DNA of 64,000 nucleotides, from NCBI RefSeq assembly GCF_000814475.1, contig NZ_JSVC01000004.1, positions 1 to 64,000 of the forward strand, read 5' to 3'. Position numbers and translations under genes: made by a program. Each line of letters begins with the position of its first letter. Positions within the stretch are counted from its first letter, which is position 1. Below are positions 50,901-59,699 of the stretch, one piece after another. The notes below the pieces were generated by a model. That model was given only the letters and a program-made list of their open reading frames with translations. It was not told where the DNA came from and did not search any database. The DNA is from Flavihumibacter solisilvae. GTDB taxonomy: Bacteria > Bacteroidota > Bacteroidia > Chitinophagales > Chitinophagaceae.

Positions 50901-52002
50901 GCAGAACCATGGCACCCTGCATATCCAGGTCAGCGATTCCGGTATCGGTATCCCTTCCGACCAGCACGAGCGGATCTTTGAGCGGTTTTTCCAAAGTGAA
51001 GTACCGGCAGAAATGGTAAACCAGGGCACCGGCATTGGACTGGCCATAACCCGCGAGTTTGTTAAACTGCACAACGGAACTGTTACTGTCAGGAGTGAAC
51101 CCGAAAAAGGGACATGCTTTACGGTAAGCTTACCCGCCCGGAAAATATATCAGCAAAGTCCACAGGCTGAGGACGGTTTGGAAGAGTTTACGGCGGACCA
51201 AACCCTGGAAGCAGACGGCCAGGGGAACGGCCATTCGTCCTCAGTAAAGACAATCCTGGTGGTAGAAGACAACGACGATCTTCGATTTTATTTGAAGGAT
51301 AATCTTAAGCTGCAGTACAAAGTGATAGAAGCCGTTAACGGGGTGGAAGGATGGGAGAAAGCCAGGAGCCTGTCGCCCGACCTGGTCGTGAGTGACGTAA
51401 TGATGCCGGGAATGGACGGGATCGAACTGGCAAAAAGAATCAAGGGTGGTACCCCGACAGCGCATATCCCCGTCATCCTGCTTACTGCGATGGGGAGCGA
51501 GGAACGGCAGCTCGAAGGATTACAGGCCGGGGTGAACGACTACATCACCAAGCCATTTACGTTTGAGATCCTGGCATCGAAGATCAGGAACCTGCTGGCC
51601 CAGCAAAAACTATTGCAGAAGCGGTTCCAGAAACAGGTGGAAGTGAACCCGGAGGAAATCACCATTACCCCGTTGGACGAACAATTCATAAAGCAAGCCC
51701 TTGCAGTTATAGAAAGGAATATGGACAATCCCGATTTTTCTGTTGAGGAGTTTAGTCGGGATATGCACATGAGCCGTGTAGCCTTATACAAAAAGATAGT
51801 ATCCCTGACCGGGAAGGCACCCCTTGAATTTATCAGGTCCATCCGGCTGAAACGTGCCGCACAGTTATTGCAGAAAAGCGGTAAGAGTATTTCTGAGATC
51901 GCCTGGGAGGTTGGCTTCAACAATCCGAAAAACTTCAGCAAGTATTTCAAGGAAGAGTTCAATGTGTTGCCTTCGCAGTATGCGGCGTCTGTAAAACATT
52001 GA
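47941..52002 (+). CDS. hybrid two-component system (HTCS) regulator of the PUL
   Basis: A 1353-residue hybrid sensor. After a signal peptide there is a periplasmic two-beta-propeller Reg_prop region (repeats such as FLWFGTMSGLNRYDG, LWIGTNGGGL), a Y_Y_Y domain near 715-785 and one membrane segment (about 790-812). Then follow a histidine kinase (HEFRTP, H848), an HATPase (NLLSNAFKYTPGKG, GTGIGL), a receiver (D1152, SDVMMPGMDG) and an AraC-type HTH (FSRDMHMSRVALYKKI, IAWEVGFNNPKNFSKYF). In Bacteroidota such proteins bind an oligosaccharide outside and switch on the PUL genes beside them, here GH31 and SusCD. The inverted repeat at 52018-52057 is a candidate target. Confidence 0.92.
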   Translation: MRFASCLILLLLYTFQLTAQKEDLMFSRLDIYSGLSHNQVNALLQDQQGFLWFGTMSGLNRYDGHNLKVFRHSQADAGSIIDNYISSLYELPDNKMWVLTRNTPCIYNAQTEKFSPDVNKYLASLSLPAGNIISITRGDEDRYWFVYDSARLYKYDHRAKKAERFPANGTVAAVKEVSGHLWIVYRDGLIEKADIRSGKVVQTIAALGQLNPGDYNYNIFVDSDNDAWIWVAGTPKGLFQVRQNSIRQLNESTPGLKLNNNLITGMIEDRKGLLWVATDHGGINIIDKKIDHIRYITNDPRDPASISLNSITSLYKDDQGIIWIGTYKKGLNFLNEQIARFRHYHHQESQPGSLPFDDVNRFVEDNKGNLWIGTNGGGLIYFDRSKNSYRQYLHQPGNMNSLGNNVVVSLCIDHTGILWIGTYFGGLSSFDGRTFTHYKNVPSDTTSLSDDRVWEIFEDQNRNLWVGTLGGGLNLFNRKTNSFSRYLPTSYISALMEDRSGRLWVGTAIGLYIYEKGRSSPLLIQDNSTKNSLSNNNVITFLQDSNGQIWVGTREGLNLWNESGKNFEVFTMANGLPDNTILTITEDKQQNLWITTPNGLCKVQPDKGSDGKINLTVTNYDEINNLQGREFNENAALRTASGELIFGGPGGFNIIDPAKISNAPFPPRIVFTGLQVFNQPVDPGQEVNGRVLLPNSLTVSDKLELKYEENVFSVEFASPGYSHATRDKYAYMLEGFSNEWLYADGKQRRATFTNLDPGNYTLKVKMQLADGSWSQPKSLDIHVAPPFWRTPFAMVLYVLTVFGALYLGRRIIIDRARMRFEVQQQRREAERVQAIDRLKTKFFTNVSHEFRTPLSLILAPLEKLISNAGNPDQKKQLHLVQRNAKRLLNLVNQLLDFRKMEVEEIRLHPAIGDIIQFIRDITYSFSDIAEKKQTDLSFGTNIEHLEIYFDRDKMEKILFNLLSNAFKYTPGKGRVAVQLAYDEPVEGQNHGTLHIQVSDSGIGIPSDQHERIFERFFQSEVPAEMVNQGTGIGLAITREFVKLHNGTVTVRSEPEKGTCFTVSLPARKIYQQSPQAEDGLEEFTADQTLEADGQGNGHSSSVKTILVVEDNDDLRFYLKDNLKLQYKVIEAVNGVEGWEKARSLSPDLVVSDVMMPGMDGIELAKRIKGGTPTAHIPVILLTAMGSEERQLEGLQAGVNDYITKPFTFEILASKIRNLLAQQKLLQKRFQKQVEVNPEEITITPLDEQFIKQALAVIERNMDNPDFSVEEFSRDMHMSRVALYKKIVSLTGKAPLEFIRSIRLKRAAQLLQKSGKSISEIAWEVGFNNPKNFSKYFKEEFNVLPSQYAASVKH

Positions 52003-52017
52003 TTATTAACAAATGAT

Positions 52018-52057
52018 ACCCTAATTGGAAACATTTGACACCCCTACCAATCGGGGT
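52018..52057 (+). promoter_or_regulatory. imperfect 11-bp inverted repeat before the GH31 gene
   Basis: ACCCTAATTGG (52018-52028) and CCAATCGGGGT (52047-52057) form an inverted repeat with 9 of 11 pairs, spaced by 18 bases. It lies between the HTCS stop and the GH31 start and may be the HTCS operator. Confidence 0.4.
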
Positions 52058-52100
52058 CGTCGGGTAGTTTTATGGCAGATTATTTCACCAGAACAACGAA

Positions 52101-54968
52101 ATGTTTGCCATGAATCTGAGTGCCAGGCTACTGCTGTCAGTAATTCTTATTCCCTGCTTATTTGTAAAAGCTGATCCGGGGAGACCTTCTTTCACCAGGA
52201 CAAAAGACGGTATAATTGTATACACTGACCACGCCATTACCGGAAAAACACAGGCCGTAAAACTGGAAGTGGTGGCGGAAAACATCATCCGGGTGATAGC
52301 GGTTCCAGGTACGGAAATCTTCGCAAGACAAAGCCTGGTTACGGTTTATTCTGCTGATCCCAATCTCAGGTGGGAAACAAAAGAAGATACAGGGAATGTT
52401 ACCCTACGAACGAAAAAGCTTACAGCCATTGTGCGGAAGTCTACCGGCGCAGTCAGCTTTTTTGATGTCTCAGGTAAGCCGATCCTGAAGGAAAAAGATC
52501 CGCATGGCCGGAGCTTTGAACCAGCGATCTACGAGGGAAAGCCTTCCTGGAAACCCAGTCAGACTTTCCAGTCAGACAGTTCGGATGCCTGGTATGGACT
52601 CGGTCAACACCAGGATGGAATTCTGAATTACCGCGGCCAGCAGGTGAATTTTTTCCAGAACAATACGGAAGTAGCTGTTCCTTTCCTTGTTTCTCCAAAA
52701 AATTATGGGATCCTTTGGGACAATTATTCGCTTACTACAGCAGGTAATACCCGGCCTTTCCGCCCCCTTGCTACCTTGGCATTGCAATCGGCAGCTGGTG
52801 AACCTGGCTGGCTGACCGCCTCATATTTTAATGATACTGCCACGGCATCCAGGCCGGTAATTCAAAAGGCAGAGGCCGATATAAACATGGAGTTTCTCGG
52901 TGATTCCAGGAAGACCCTTCCCACAGAGTTCGACCCGGCTAAGGGACACGTGGTATGGGAAGGAAGTATAGGAAGCAAAATCTCCGGTGTACACAAACTG
53001 CGGTTTATATATGGAGGATACCTCAGGGTCTGGGTAGATGGACATTTGCTCATCGACCGCTGGCGCAAGGCATGGAATCCTGCTCCCGCGTTGGTGGAGG
53101 TCAATCTTGCTGATAACCGCCAGTCGGCCCTGCGCATTGAATGGAAACCGGAAGGCTCAGAATCATATCTCGCCGTAAAATGGCAGGAGCCGTTATCCCG
53201 GGATGAGATCGACCAGTTCGCATTCGCTTCGGAGGCGGGACAGTGCATCGACTATTATTTCATACACGGATCAGGTATCGATGAAGTCATCGCAGGTTAC
53301 CGGAAACTTACTGGTAAGGCACCGATCGTTCCGAAATGGGCCCTGGGATTCTGGCAAAGCCGTGAACGATACAAAACCCAGCAGGAAATACTGGATGTAG
53401 TTGCTGAATTCAGGAAGAGAAAGATTCCGCTGGATAATATCGTACTTGACTGGAGCTACTGGAAAGAAGCGGAATGGGGCAGCCAGGATTTTGATCCGGC
53501 CCGGTTTCCCTCACCGGACAGCATGATCGATGTATTGCACAAAAAGTTCAATACCCGGTTGATGATTTCCGTCTGGCCGAAATTTTATGAAGGCATTAGT
53601 TCATATCAGCAATTCGATAAAGAGGGCTGGTTGTATAAACGCAATATTGCCGACCGCCAGCGCGACTGGATCGGTAAAGGATACATTTCTACATTTTACG
53701 ATGCATTCAATGAGAATGCGAGGAAAGGATTCTGGGATCTTATTCATGAAAAGATCTATAAAAAAGGAATAGATGCGTGGTGGATGGATGCGAGCGAACC
53801 GGATATCCTGTCGAACGTTTCTCCGGAAAAGCGGAAGCAGCAAATGAGCGGGACAGCTCTCGGTCCCGCTGCGGAAGTACTTAACGCTTATCCTTTGCAG
53901 AATGCGAAGGGGATCTATGAAGGCCAGCGTTCCACAGATCCGGACAAAAGGGTATTTCTGCTTACCCGTTCAGGGTTTGCGGGATCCCAACGTTATGCTG
54001 CAGCAATTTGGAGTGGTGATATCGGTGCCACCTGGCACGATATGCAGGCACAGATCACCGCGGGTATCAATTTCTCTTTATCGGGATTGCCATACTGGAC
54101 AATGGATATTGGTGGTTTTGTCGTAGAGCAGCGTTTTGAAAAACCGGATGCCCAAAACCTGGAAGAATGGCGGGAATTAATGACCCGTTGGTACCAGTTC
54201 GGAGCCTTTGTTCCCTTGTTCCGGTCTCACGGTCAGTATCCCTATCGTGAAATCTTCAATATTGCGCCTGAGACCCACCCGGCATATAAGTCAATGCTTT
54301 ACTACAACCAGCTCCGTTACCGGCTGATGCCATATATCTACTCCCTTGCAGGAAGCGCATATCACAGTGACAATACGATCATGAGGGGACTGGTGATGGA
54401 TTTCGCTGCTGACAAGAAGACCTGGAACATCAGCGACGAGTATATGTTTGGTCCATCACTGCTTATAAACCCGGTGTATAACTATCGCAGTAAGTCACGC
54501 AGCGTATACCTGCCCGCAGGACAGGGATGGTACGATTTCTATTCGGGCAAATGGTACGCCGGCGGCCAGCAGATCGAAGCTGCGGCACCTTATGAGCGAA
54601 TGCCCGTATTTGTAAAGGCAGGAGCGATTCTTCCTTTGGGTCCTGACCTTCAATACACTTCCGAGAAACCTGCTGACACCATCACATTATATGTATACCA
54701 GGGGAGCAACGGAGCCTTTCAATTATATGAAGACGACGGGCTGAACTATCACTATGAGAAAGGTGAGTTTTCAGTTATCCCTTTCCGTTATGCAGACAAA
54801 TCCGGCGAGTTGCAGATCGGTGAAAGAACCGGTAAATATCCGGGTATGATCAGCAAAAGAGTATTTCGCGTGGCGGGAATCAGTCCCGCAAAGCCAGGCG
54901 CGCCGGGCGCTTCAGTCAAATTCAAACAAGTCACTTACGATGGAAGGCCACTGACAATAAAACTTTAA
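52101..54968 (+). CDS. GH31 alpha-glycosidase with PA14 insertion (alpha-xylosidase candidate)
   Basis: A 955-residue secreted GH31 enzyme. A signal peptide is followed by an N-terminal beta-sandwich, a PA14-like domain inserted at about residues 225-365 (YGGYLRVWVDGHLLIDRW) and then the GH31 barrel. The nucleophile is D563 in WWMDASEPD; a likely acid/base Asp is in WSGDIGATW. The C-terminus has a DUF5110-like region. PA14-bearing GH31 enzymes known from Bacteroidota and Cellvibrio are alpha-xylosidases that act on xyloglucan oligosaccharides, so that role is likely but inferred. An internal ATG at 52110 gives an alternative start with an equally good signal peptide. Confidence 0.9.
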   Translation: MFAMNLSARLLLSVILIPCLFVKADPGRPSFTRTKDGIIVYTDHAITGKTQAVKLEVVAENIIRVIAVPGTEIFARQSLVTVYSADPNLRWETKEDTGNVTLRTKKLTAIVRKSTGAVSFFDVSGKPILKEKDPHGRSFEPAIYEGKPSWKPSQTFQSDSSDAWYGLGQHQDGILNYRGQQVNFFQNNTEVAVPFLVSPKNYGILWDNYSLTTAGNTRPFRPLATLALQSAAGEPGWLTASYFNDTATASRPVIQKAEADINMEFLGDSRKTLPTEFDPAKGHVVWEGSIGSKISGVHKLRFIYGGYLRVWVDGHLLIDRWRKAWNPAPALVEVNLADNRQSALRIEWKPEGSESYLAVKWQEPLSRDEIDQFAFASEAGQCIDYYFIHGSGIDEVIAGYRKLTGKAPIVPKWALGFWQSRERYKTQQEILDVVAEFRKRKIPLDNIVLDWSYWKEAEWGSQDFDPARFPSPDSMIDVLHKKFNTRLMISVWPKFYEGISSYQQFDKEGWLYKRNIADRQRDWIGKGYISTFYDAFNENARKGFWDLIHEKIYKKGIDAWWMDASEPDILSNVSPEKRKQQMSGTALGPAAEVLNAYPLQNAKGIYEGQRSTDPDKRVFLLTRSGFAGSQRYAAAIWSGDIGATWHDMQAQITAGINFSLSGLPYWTMDIGGFVVEQRFEKPDAQNLEEWRELMTRWYQFGAFVPLFRSHGQYPYREIFNIAPETHPAYKSMLYYNQLRYRLMPYIYSLAGSAYHSDNTIMRGLVMDFAADKKTWNISDEYMFGPSLLINPVYNYRSKSRSVYLPAGQGWYDFYSGKWYAGGQQIEAAAPYERMPVFVKAGAILPLGPDLQYTSEKPADTITLYVYQGSNGAFQLYEDDGLNYHYEKGEFSVIPFRYADKSGELQIGERTGKYPGMISKRVFRVAGISPAKPGAPGASVKFKQVTYDGRPLTIKL

Positions 54969-54978
54969 AAGTGCGATC

Positions 54979-57900
54979 ATGAAAAAAAACAAAACGATTC
55001 CTACACTGCGACTGCTGCGATGGTCTGCCATTGTCCTGTTGCTTTGTTGCCAGTCCGCCCTGGCCCAGCAAGCCCGGGTCAGCGGAAGGGTTGCCAGTAA
55101 AAAGAACGCATCGGTACTGGCCGGTGCCACCATTTCGGTAAAAGGTACCAACAAGACGGTGACTGCAGATGAGAACGGCCGTTTTGCCATTGATGCATCA
55201 CCGGGTGATATCCTGGTGATCAGTTATATCGGGCACCAGCAAACAGAGCACAAGGTGAGTGGAACAGGCGAACTCAATCTCCTTCTTGCCGAATCACAGG
55301 ACCGCATGGAAGATGTGGTTGTGATCGGATACGGAGTACAGAAGAAAAAGCTTGTAACCGGTGCCAACCTGCAGGTTAAGGGTGACGACCTTCAGAAACA
55401 AAACACTACCGATGCATTGCAGGCCCTTCAGGGACAGGCACCGGGTGTGCAGATCACTACTACTTCAGGGCAGCCCGGTTCCGGCATGAGTGTGGTGATA
55501 AGAGGGAAGGGAACTATCGGTAACGCATCACCGCTGTATATAGTTGACGGGGTTTATACCAACGATATCTCATACCTGAACCCTGCAGATATCCAATCAC
55601 TGGACGTGCTGAAGGATGCGGCCTCTGCTGCTATATATGGATCACAGGCTGCAAATGGTGTTATCCTGGTTACTACAAAAACGGGCCGGGCCAACCAGAA
55701 GCCCCAGGTTACGCTTGATGCATTTTACGGATTGCAGAATGTGCCGGAAAAGGCGCAGCTGCTGGATGCGAAGGAATATGCAGTGATCATGAACGAAGCG
55801 GCCATCAACTCTGGAAAGAATCCATACTTTACCAATGAGCAGGTAAACAATATGCCGGTCAACACCAACTGGCTCGATGAGATGTTCGTGAAAAATGCAG
55901 CCACACAGAATTATGTGATAGGTGTGCAGGGCGGAGGTGGAACTTCCATCTACTCCACTTCCTTTGGTTACACTGGCCAGGAAGGAATCGTAGGCGGAAA
56001 GGATCTCTCCAACTTTGAACGCTATACGTTCCGGATCAATACAGAACATGGTGTGTATAAGAACATCGTGAAACTTGGTCAACACCTCACATTCAATTAC
56101 CAGAAGAATAACGGGATCCAGGTTGGCAATCAATATAACAACACGATCCGGGGTGCATTCAATACAAGTCCGCTCGTTCCCATGTATGACGACGAGGGTA
56201 GCTTCTTCGATAACAGCAATTCCACCTGGAACAATGGCGAGGCCAATCCATATGCGTTAATGCTGTATAATAACCAGAACAGGTATAACAGCCAGCGTTT
56301 ATTCGGTGACCTGTATGTACTTGTTGAGCCGGTTAAGGGACTTCGATTCAGGTCAAGCCTGGGAGTGAATCTTTCGAGTTCCGAAGGGCGTTCTTTCCTG
56401 CCTGAATACAAACTTTCTATTTATGCATTCAACGACAACAGTACCGTGTCGCAGTCCATGGGCAGGGGCCGGTCATTACAGTGGGACAACCTGCTTAGTT
56501 ACAATTTCCGTGTTAAGGATTTGCACCAGTTTGATGTAATGGCAGGTAGTTCAGCACTGAGATCAACAGGTTCCGGAATGTACGGGCGAAACCGCAATTT
56601 GATCTTTGGAGACCTGGATCATGCGTGGCTGGATAACGCAACCAACACCGATGGAACTAATATTACACTCGATGGATCTCCTTACGAAGATGCGTTGATG
56701 TCTTACTTCGGCAGGCTGCAATATAACTTCAATGAAAAGTACCTGTTCAATGCAACATACAGGGCAGACGGATCATCGAAGTTTGCACCTGGCAACCAAT
56801 GGGGATATTTTCCCTCATTTGCGGCAGGCTGGGTGGTATCGAAGGAACGTTTTGCCGATAATTCGAAATGGCTTGACTTCCTGAAAATCCGTGCAAGTTG
56901 GGGACAGGTGGGTAACCAGAATATTGCGGGATACCAGTACCTGACTCCGGTGAGTTTCAGTAATGCGAATTACATTTTCGGTACGGAAGAAGGATTGCTC
57001 GTTCCCGGAGCATACCCAAGCAGGCTGGGTAACCCTGATATAACCTGGGAGACTTCAGAACAGACTAACATTGGATTCGATGCTACTATCAGGAGCAAAC
57101 TGAATGTTACGTTCGACTATTATATCAAGGATACAAAGGACTGGCTGCTTGTGGCTCCTGTATTGGGGACGGCAGGCGCCGATGCGCCTGTGATCAATGG
57201 CGGAAAGGTTCGTAACACCGGTGTGGAACTGGCATTGAACTACCGGAATAATATAGGCGACTTCAACTATAATATCGGGTTGAATGGTGCTTATAATAAG
57301 AACAGGATCGATAATATCCCGACACAGGACCAGATCATACATGGTAATACGAACTCCCTGTTCGACAACTCACTTGAATTTTACCGGGCGCAAAATGGTT
57401 TCCCCGTTGGTTATTTCTGGGGGCTGAAAACTGATGGCATTTTCCAGACAGAAGATGAGGTTAATGCGCATTCAAAAGGTGGAACCCTGGTGCAACCTTC
57501 TGCGCAACCAGGCGACGTTCGTTATGTTGATCTCAACAAAGACGGCGTGATCAGCGATCTGGATCGCACGATGATCGGCGATCCGAATCCGGACTGGACT
57601 TTCGGGATTAATCTCGGGGCTGAGTACAAAGGCTTTGATTTTTCCCTGCTGGCATATGGCGTTGCGGGTAACCAGCTGGTGCAATCATGGCGCAACCAGG
57701 CCAACGCAAAGGCAAATTATTCCGCCGAAATACTCGAGCGCTGGCATGGACCAGGATCTTCAAACAGGATGCCAAGGGTAACTGAGGACAACCGTAACTG
57801 GACACAGTTTTCAGACCTGTATGTTTATGATGGTGATTTCCTGCGTATCAACAACATCACAATTGGTTATGATTTCGCAAAATTGATCAACAAAAATTTT

Positions 57901-58068
57901 ATCGGTAAAGCCAGGTTGTATGCTTCTGTCCTGAACCTCCACACATTTACTAACTATAATGGAATGGATCCGGAAATAGGGTATGGGGAAGGATTCTCTT
58001 CAGGAGTCGACCTTGGATATTATCCACGTCCGCGCACATTTATGCTTGGCGCCAATATTCGTTTCTAA
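54979..58068 (+). CDS. susC: SusC/RagA-family TonB-dependent outer-membrane receptor
   Basis: A 1029-residue TonB-linked porin. After the signal peptide (SALAQQ) there is a carboxypeptidase-regulatory-like domain (VSGRVASKKNASVLAGATI), the SusC plug opening with DVVVIGYGVQKKK and LQALQGQAPGVQI, and a 22-strand beta barrel ending PRPRTFMLGANIRF. The last Phe is typical of Bam substrates. It imports glycan oligomers held by its SusD partner, encoded 14 bases later. The gene symbol is for the family; the substrate is set by the PUL. Confidence 0.93.
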   Translation: MKKNKTIPTLRLLRWSAIVLLLCCQSALAQQARVSGRVASKKNASVLAGATISVKGTNKTVTADENGRFAIDASPGDILVISYIGHQQTEHKVSGTGELNLLLAESQDRMEDVVVIGYGVQKKKLVTGANLQVKGDDLQKQNTTDALQALQGQAPGVQITTTSGQPGSGMSVVIRGKGTIGNASPLYIVDGVYTNDISYLNPADIQSLDVLKDAASAAIYGSQAANGVILVTTKTGRANQKPQVTLDAFYGLQNVPEKAQLLDAKEYAVIMNEAAINSGKNPYFTNEQVNNMPVNTNWLDEMFVKNAATQNYVIGVQGGGGTSIYSTSFGYTGQEGIVGGKDLSNFERYTFRINTEHGVYKNIVKLGQHLTFNYQKNNGIQVGNQYNNTIRGAFNTSPLVPMYDDEGSFFDNSNSTWNNGEANPYALMLYNNQNRYNSQRLFGDLYVLVEPVKGLRFRSSLGVNLSSSEGRSFLPEYKLSIYAFNDNSTVSQSMGRGRSLQWDNLLSYNFRVKDLHQFDVMAGSSALRSTGSGMYGRNRNLIFGDLDHAWLDNATNTDGTNITLDGSPYEDALMSYFGRLQYNFNEKYLFNATYRADGSSKFAPGNQWGYFPSFAAGWVVSKERFADNSKWLDFLKIRASWGQVGNQNIAGYQYLTPVSFSNANYIFGTEEGLLVPGAYPSRLGNPDITWETSEQTNIGFDATIRSKLNVTFDYYIKDTKDWLLVAPVLGTAGADAPVINGGKVRNTGVELALNYRNNIGDFNYNIGLNGAYNKNRIDNIPTQDQIIHGNTNSLFDNSLEFYRAQNGFPVGYFWGLKTDGIFQTEDEVNAHSKGGTLVQPSAQPGDVRYVDLNKDGVISDLDRTMIGDPNPDWTFGINLGAEYKGFDFSLLAYGVAGNQLVQSWRNQANAKANYSAEILERWHGPGSSNRMPRVTEDNRNWTQFSDLYVYDGDFLRINNITIGYDFAKLINKNFIGKARLYASVLNLHTFTNYNGMDPEIGYGEGFSSGVDLGYYPRPRTFMLGANIRF

Positions 58069-58081
58069 CCATAAGCAAACT

Positions 58082-59680
58082 ATGATCATGAAAAAACTAA
58101 ATATTTATATAATCGCAGTTTCGCTGCTTTCACTAGGCGCATGTACCAAAAGTTTCCTGCAAACAGAAGATGTTACTTCAGTGACCGAGCAAAACTTTTA
58201 CAAAACTCCTGATGACGCCTGGAAAGCGCTTGTAGGTTCATATGATGGCCTGCAGCGTGTTTGGGCCGACGGGGTTGCTTTGCCCCTTGCAGCAGAAATA
58301 TTTTCTGACAATACATTTGGTGGTACTGGCTATTCAGATGGATTTGGTTACCAGATGATGGATGAATTCGATAAACTGAGATCACCATCTGACCAGAACA
58401 TGTTCAATGCCAACTGGAATGCCTACTACAAAGCAATTTACCGGTGCAATATGTTGCTGGGAAAAATCGATGGCATCGACTTTAAGGGCGATGATGTGAC
58501 CAAAACCACCTATACAGCAGAAGCACGTTTCCTGCGTGCATACCTGTATTTTGATATGGTTCGTTTGTGGGGAAACATTCCGCTGCTGACTGAACCTTCC
58601 TCAGAGAACCTGCCGCAGGCTAACCCTGACGAAGTGTATAAAGTAATTGCTGAAGATCTCAAATATGCTGCCGGAAATTTACCAGCCGTAAACCGCCCGT
58701 CACAATCTGCCTCAACTTTCGGTCGCGTTACAAAATGGGCGGCTGAAGCCATGATCGGCAGGGTATACCTGTATTATACCGGGTATTATTCAAAGCAGGA
58801 CCTTGCGGGAGTAATAAGTAAGACGGATGCGCTGGCATATCTGGAAGATGTGATCAATAACAGTGGTCATGCACTGTTACCTGATTTTGCAAAGCTCTGG
58901 CCTGCTGCTTCTGTGGATGAATATGCCGGAGAAGACAACCTGGAAACGATATTTTCCATTAAGTATACTTATACCAGCAACTATGATGGCAATACTGATG
59001 GAAACCATTGGCTGGTCATGTTTGGTCTGAGGGAGCAGACAACTTTCCCTTATGGTAACGGTTGGGGTGGAGGAACGGTAAATGCAAAACTCTGGAATGC
59101 ATATGCTGCAAATGACTCGCGGCGGGAAGCAAGTATCATTTCTATTTCCGGTGAAGCCATTGATTTCAAGACAAAGAATAACCAACGGGAGTACACCGGC
59201 TACTACGCAAAGAAATATACACCAATGTCAGACGAAGCAGGAAATAGCCTGGCTGTAAAGATGGGCGGGGTAAATTTCATGATCGGGCAGTTCCAGGATT
59301 ATGTATCTATCCGGTATTCTGATGTGTTGTTGATGGCAGCTGAACTGGGTTCATCGAATGCCCAGGCATATTTTGATGATGTTCGTAAGCGTGCATATGG
59401 TAACAACTTTACTGCATTGGCAGTATCACAGGCAAATATCATGAATGAAAGAAGACTTGAATTTGCATTGGAGGGAATCCGTTACTGGGATCTGCTTCGC
59501 CAGGGAGTAGACGTGGCTGCAAATGCCATTGCTGAAAATACAAGCCTGGAAAATGGAGGCGTAAGCACGGCAAAAGTGATCTCTGCCGATAAAGTCCGTG
59601 AAACAAAAGGATTACAGCAGATCCCGTATACGCAGATCACTTTATCCAATAATGTGCTGGTTCAGAATGCAGGATGGTAA
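58082..59680 (+). CDS. susD: SusD/RagB-family nutrient-binding lipoprotein
   Basis: A SusD-type lipoprotein (lipobox LSLGAC) with the N-terminal TPR-like helices (TKSFLQTEDVTSV; AYYKAIYRCNMLLGKIDG; EARFLRAYLYFDMVRLWGN) and the C-terminal RagB region (ERRLEFALEGIRYWDLLRQG). It acts as the lid on the SusC porin and binds the glycan. I chose the ATG at 58082; a second ATG at 58088 is as good. The large upstream-extended frame is not supported. Confidence 0.93.
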   Translation: MIMKKLNIYIIAVSLLSLGACTKSFLQTEDVTSVTEQNFYKTPDDAWKALVGSYDGLQRVWADGVALPLAAEIFSDNTFGGTGYSDGFGYQMMDEFDKLRSPSDQNMFNANWNAYYKAIYRCNMLLGKIDGIDFKGDDVTKTTYTAEARFLRAYLYFDMVRLWGNIPLLTEPSSENLPQANPDEVYKVIAEDLKYAAGNLPAVNRPSQSASTFGRVTKWAAEAMIGRVYLYYTGYYSKQDLAGVISKTDALAYLEDVINNSGHALLPDFAKLWPAASVDEYAGEDNLETIFSIKYTYTSNYDGNTDGNHWLVMFGLREQTTFPYGNGWGGGTVNAKLWNAYAANDSRREASIISISGEAIDFKTKNNQREYTGYYAKKYTPMSDEAGNSLAVKMGGVNFMIGQFQDYVSIRYSDVLLMAAELGSSNAQAYFDDVRKRAYGNNFTALAVSQANIMNERRLEFALEGIRYWDLLRQGVDVAANAIAENTSLENGGVSTAKVISADKVRETKGLQQIPYTQITLSNNVLVQNAGW

Positions 59681-59699
59681 CCCAACTAAAAACATCAGT

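Noticed and set aside
52034-52074. TTTG followed by TAGTTTTA as a promoter of the GH31 gene
   Set aside because: The spacing of 27 bases between the two elements is too long for the -33/-7 arrangement, and TAGTTTTA misses the final G.
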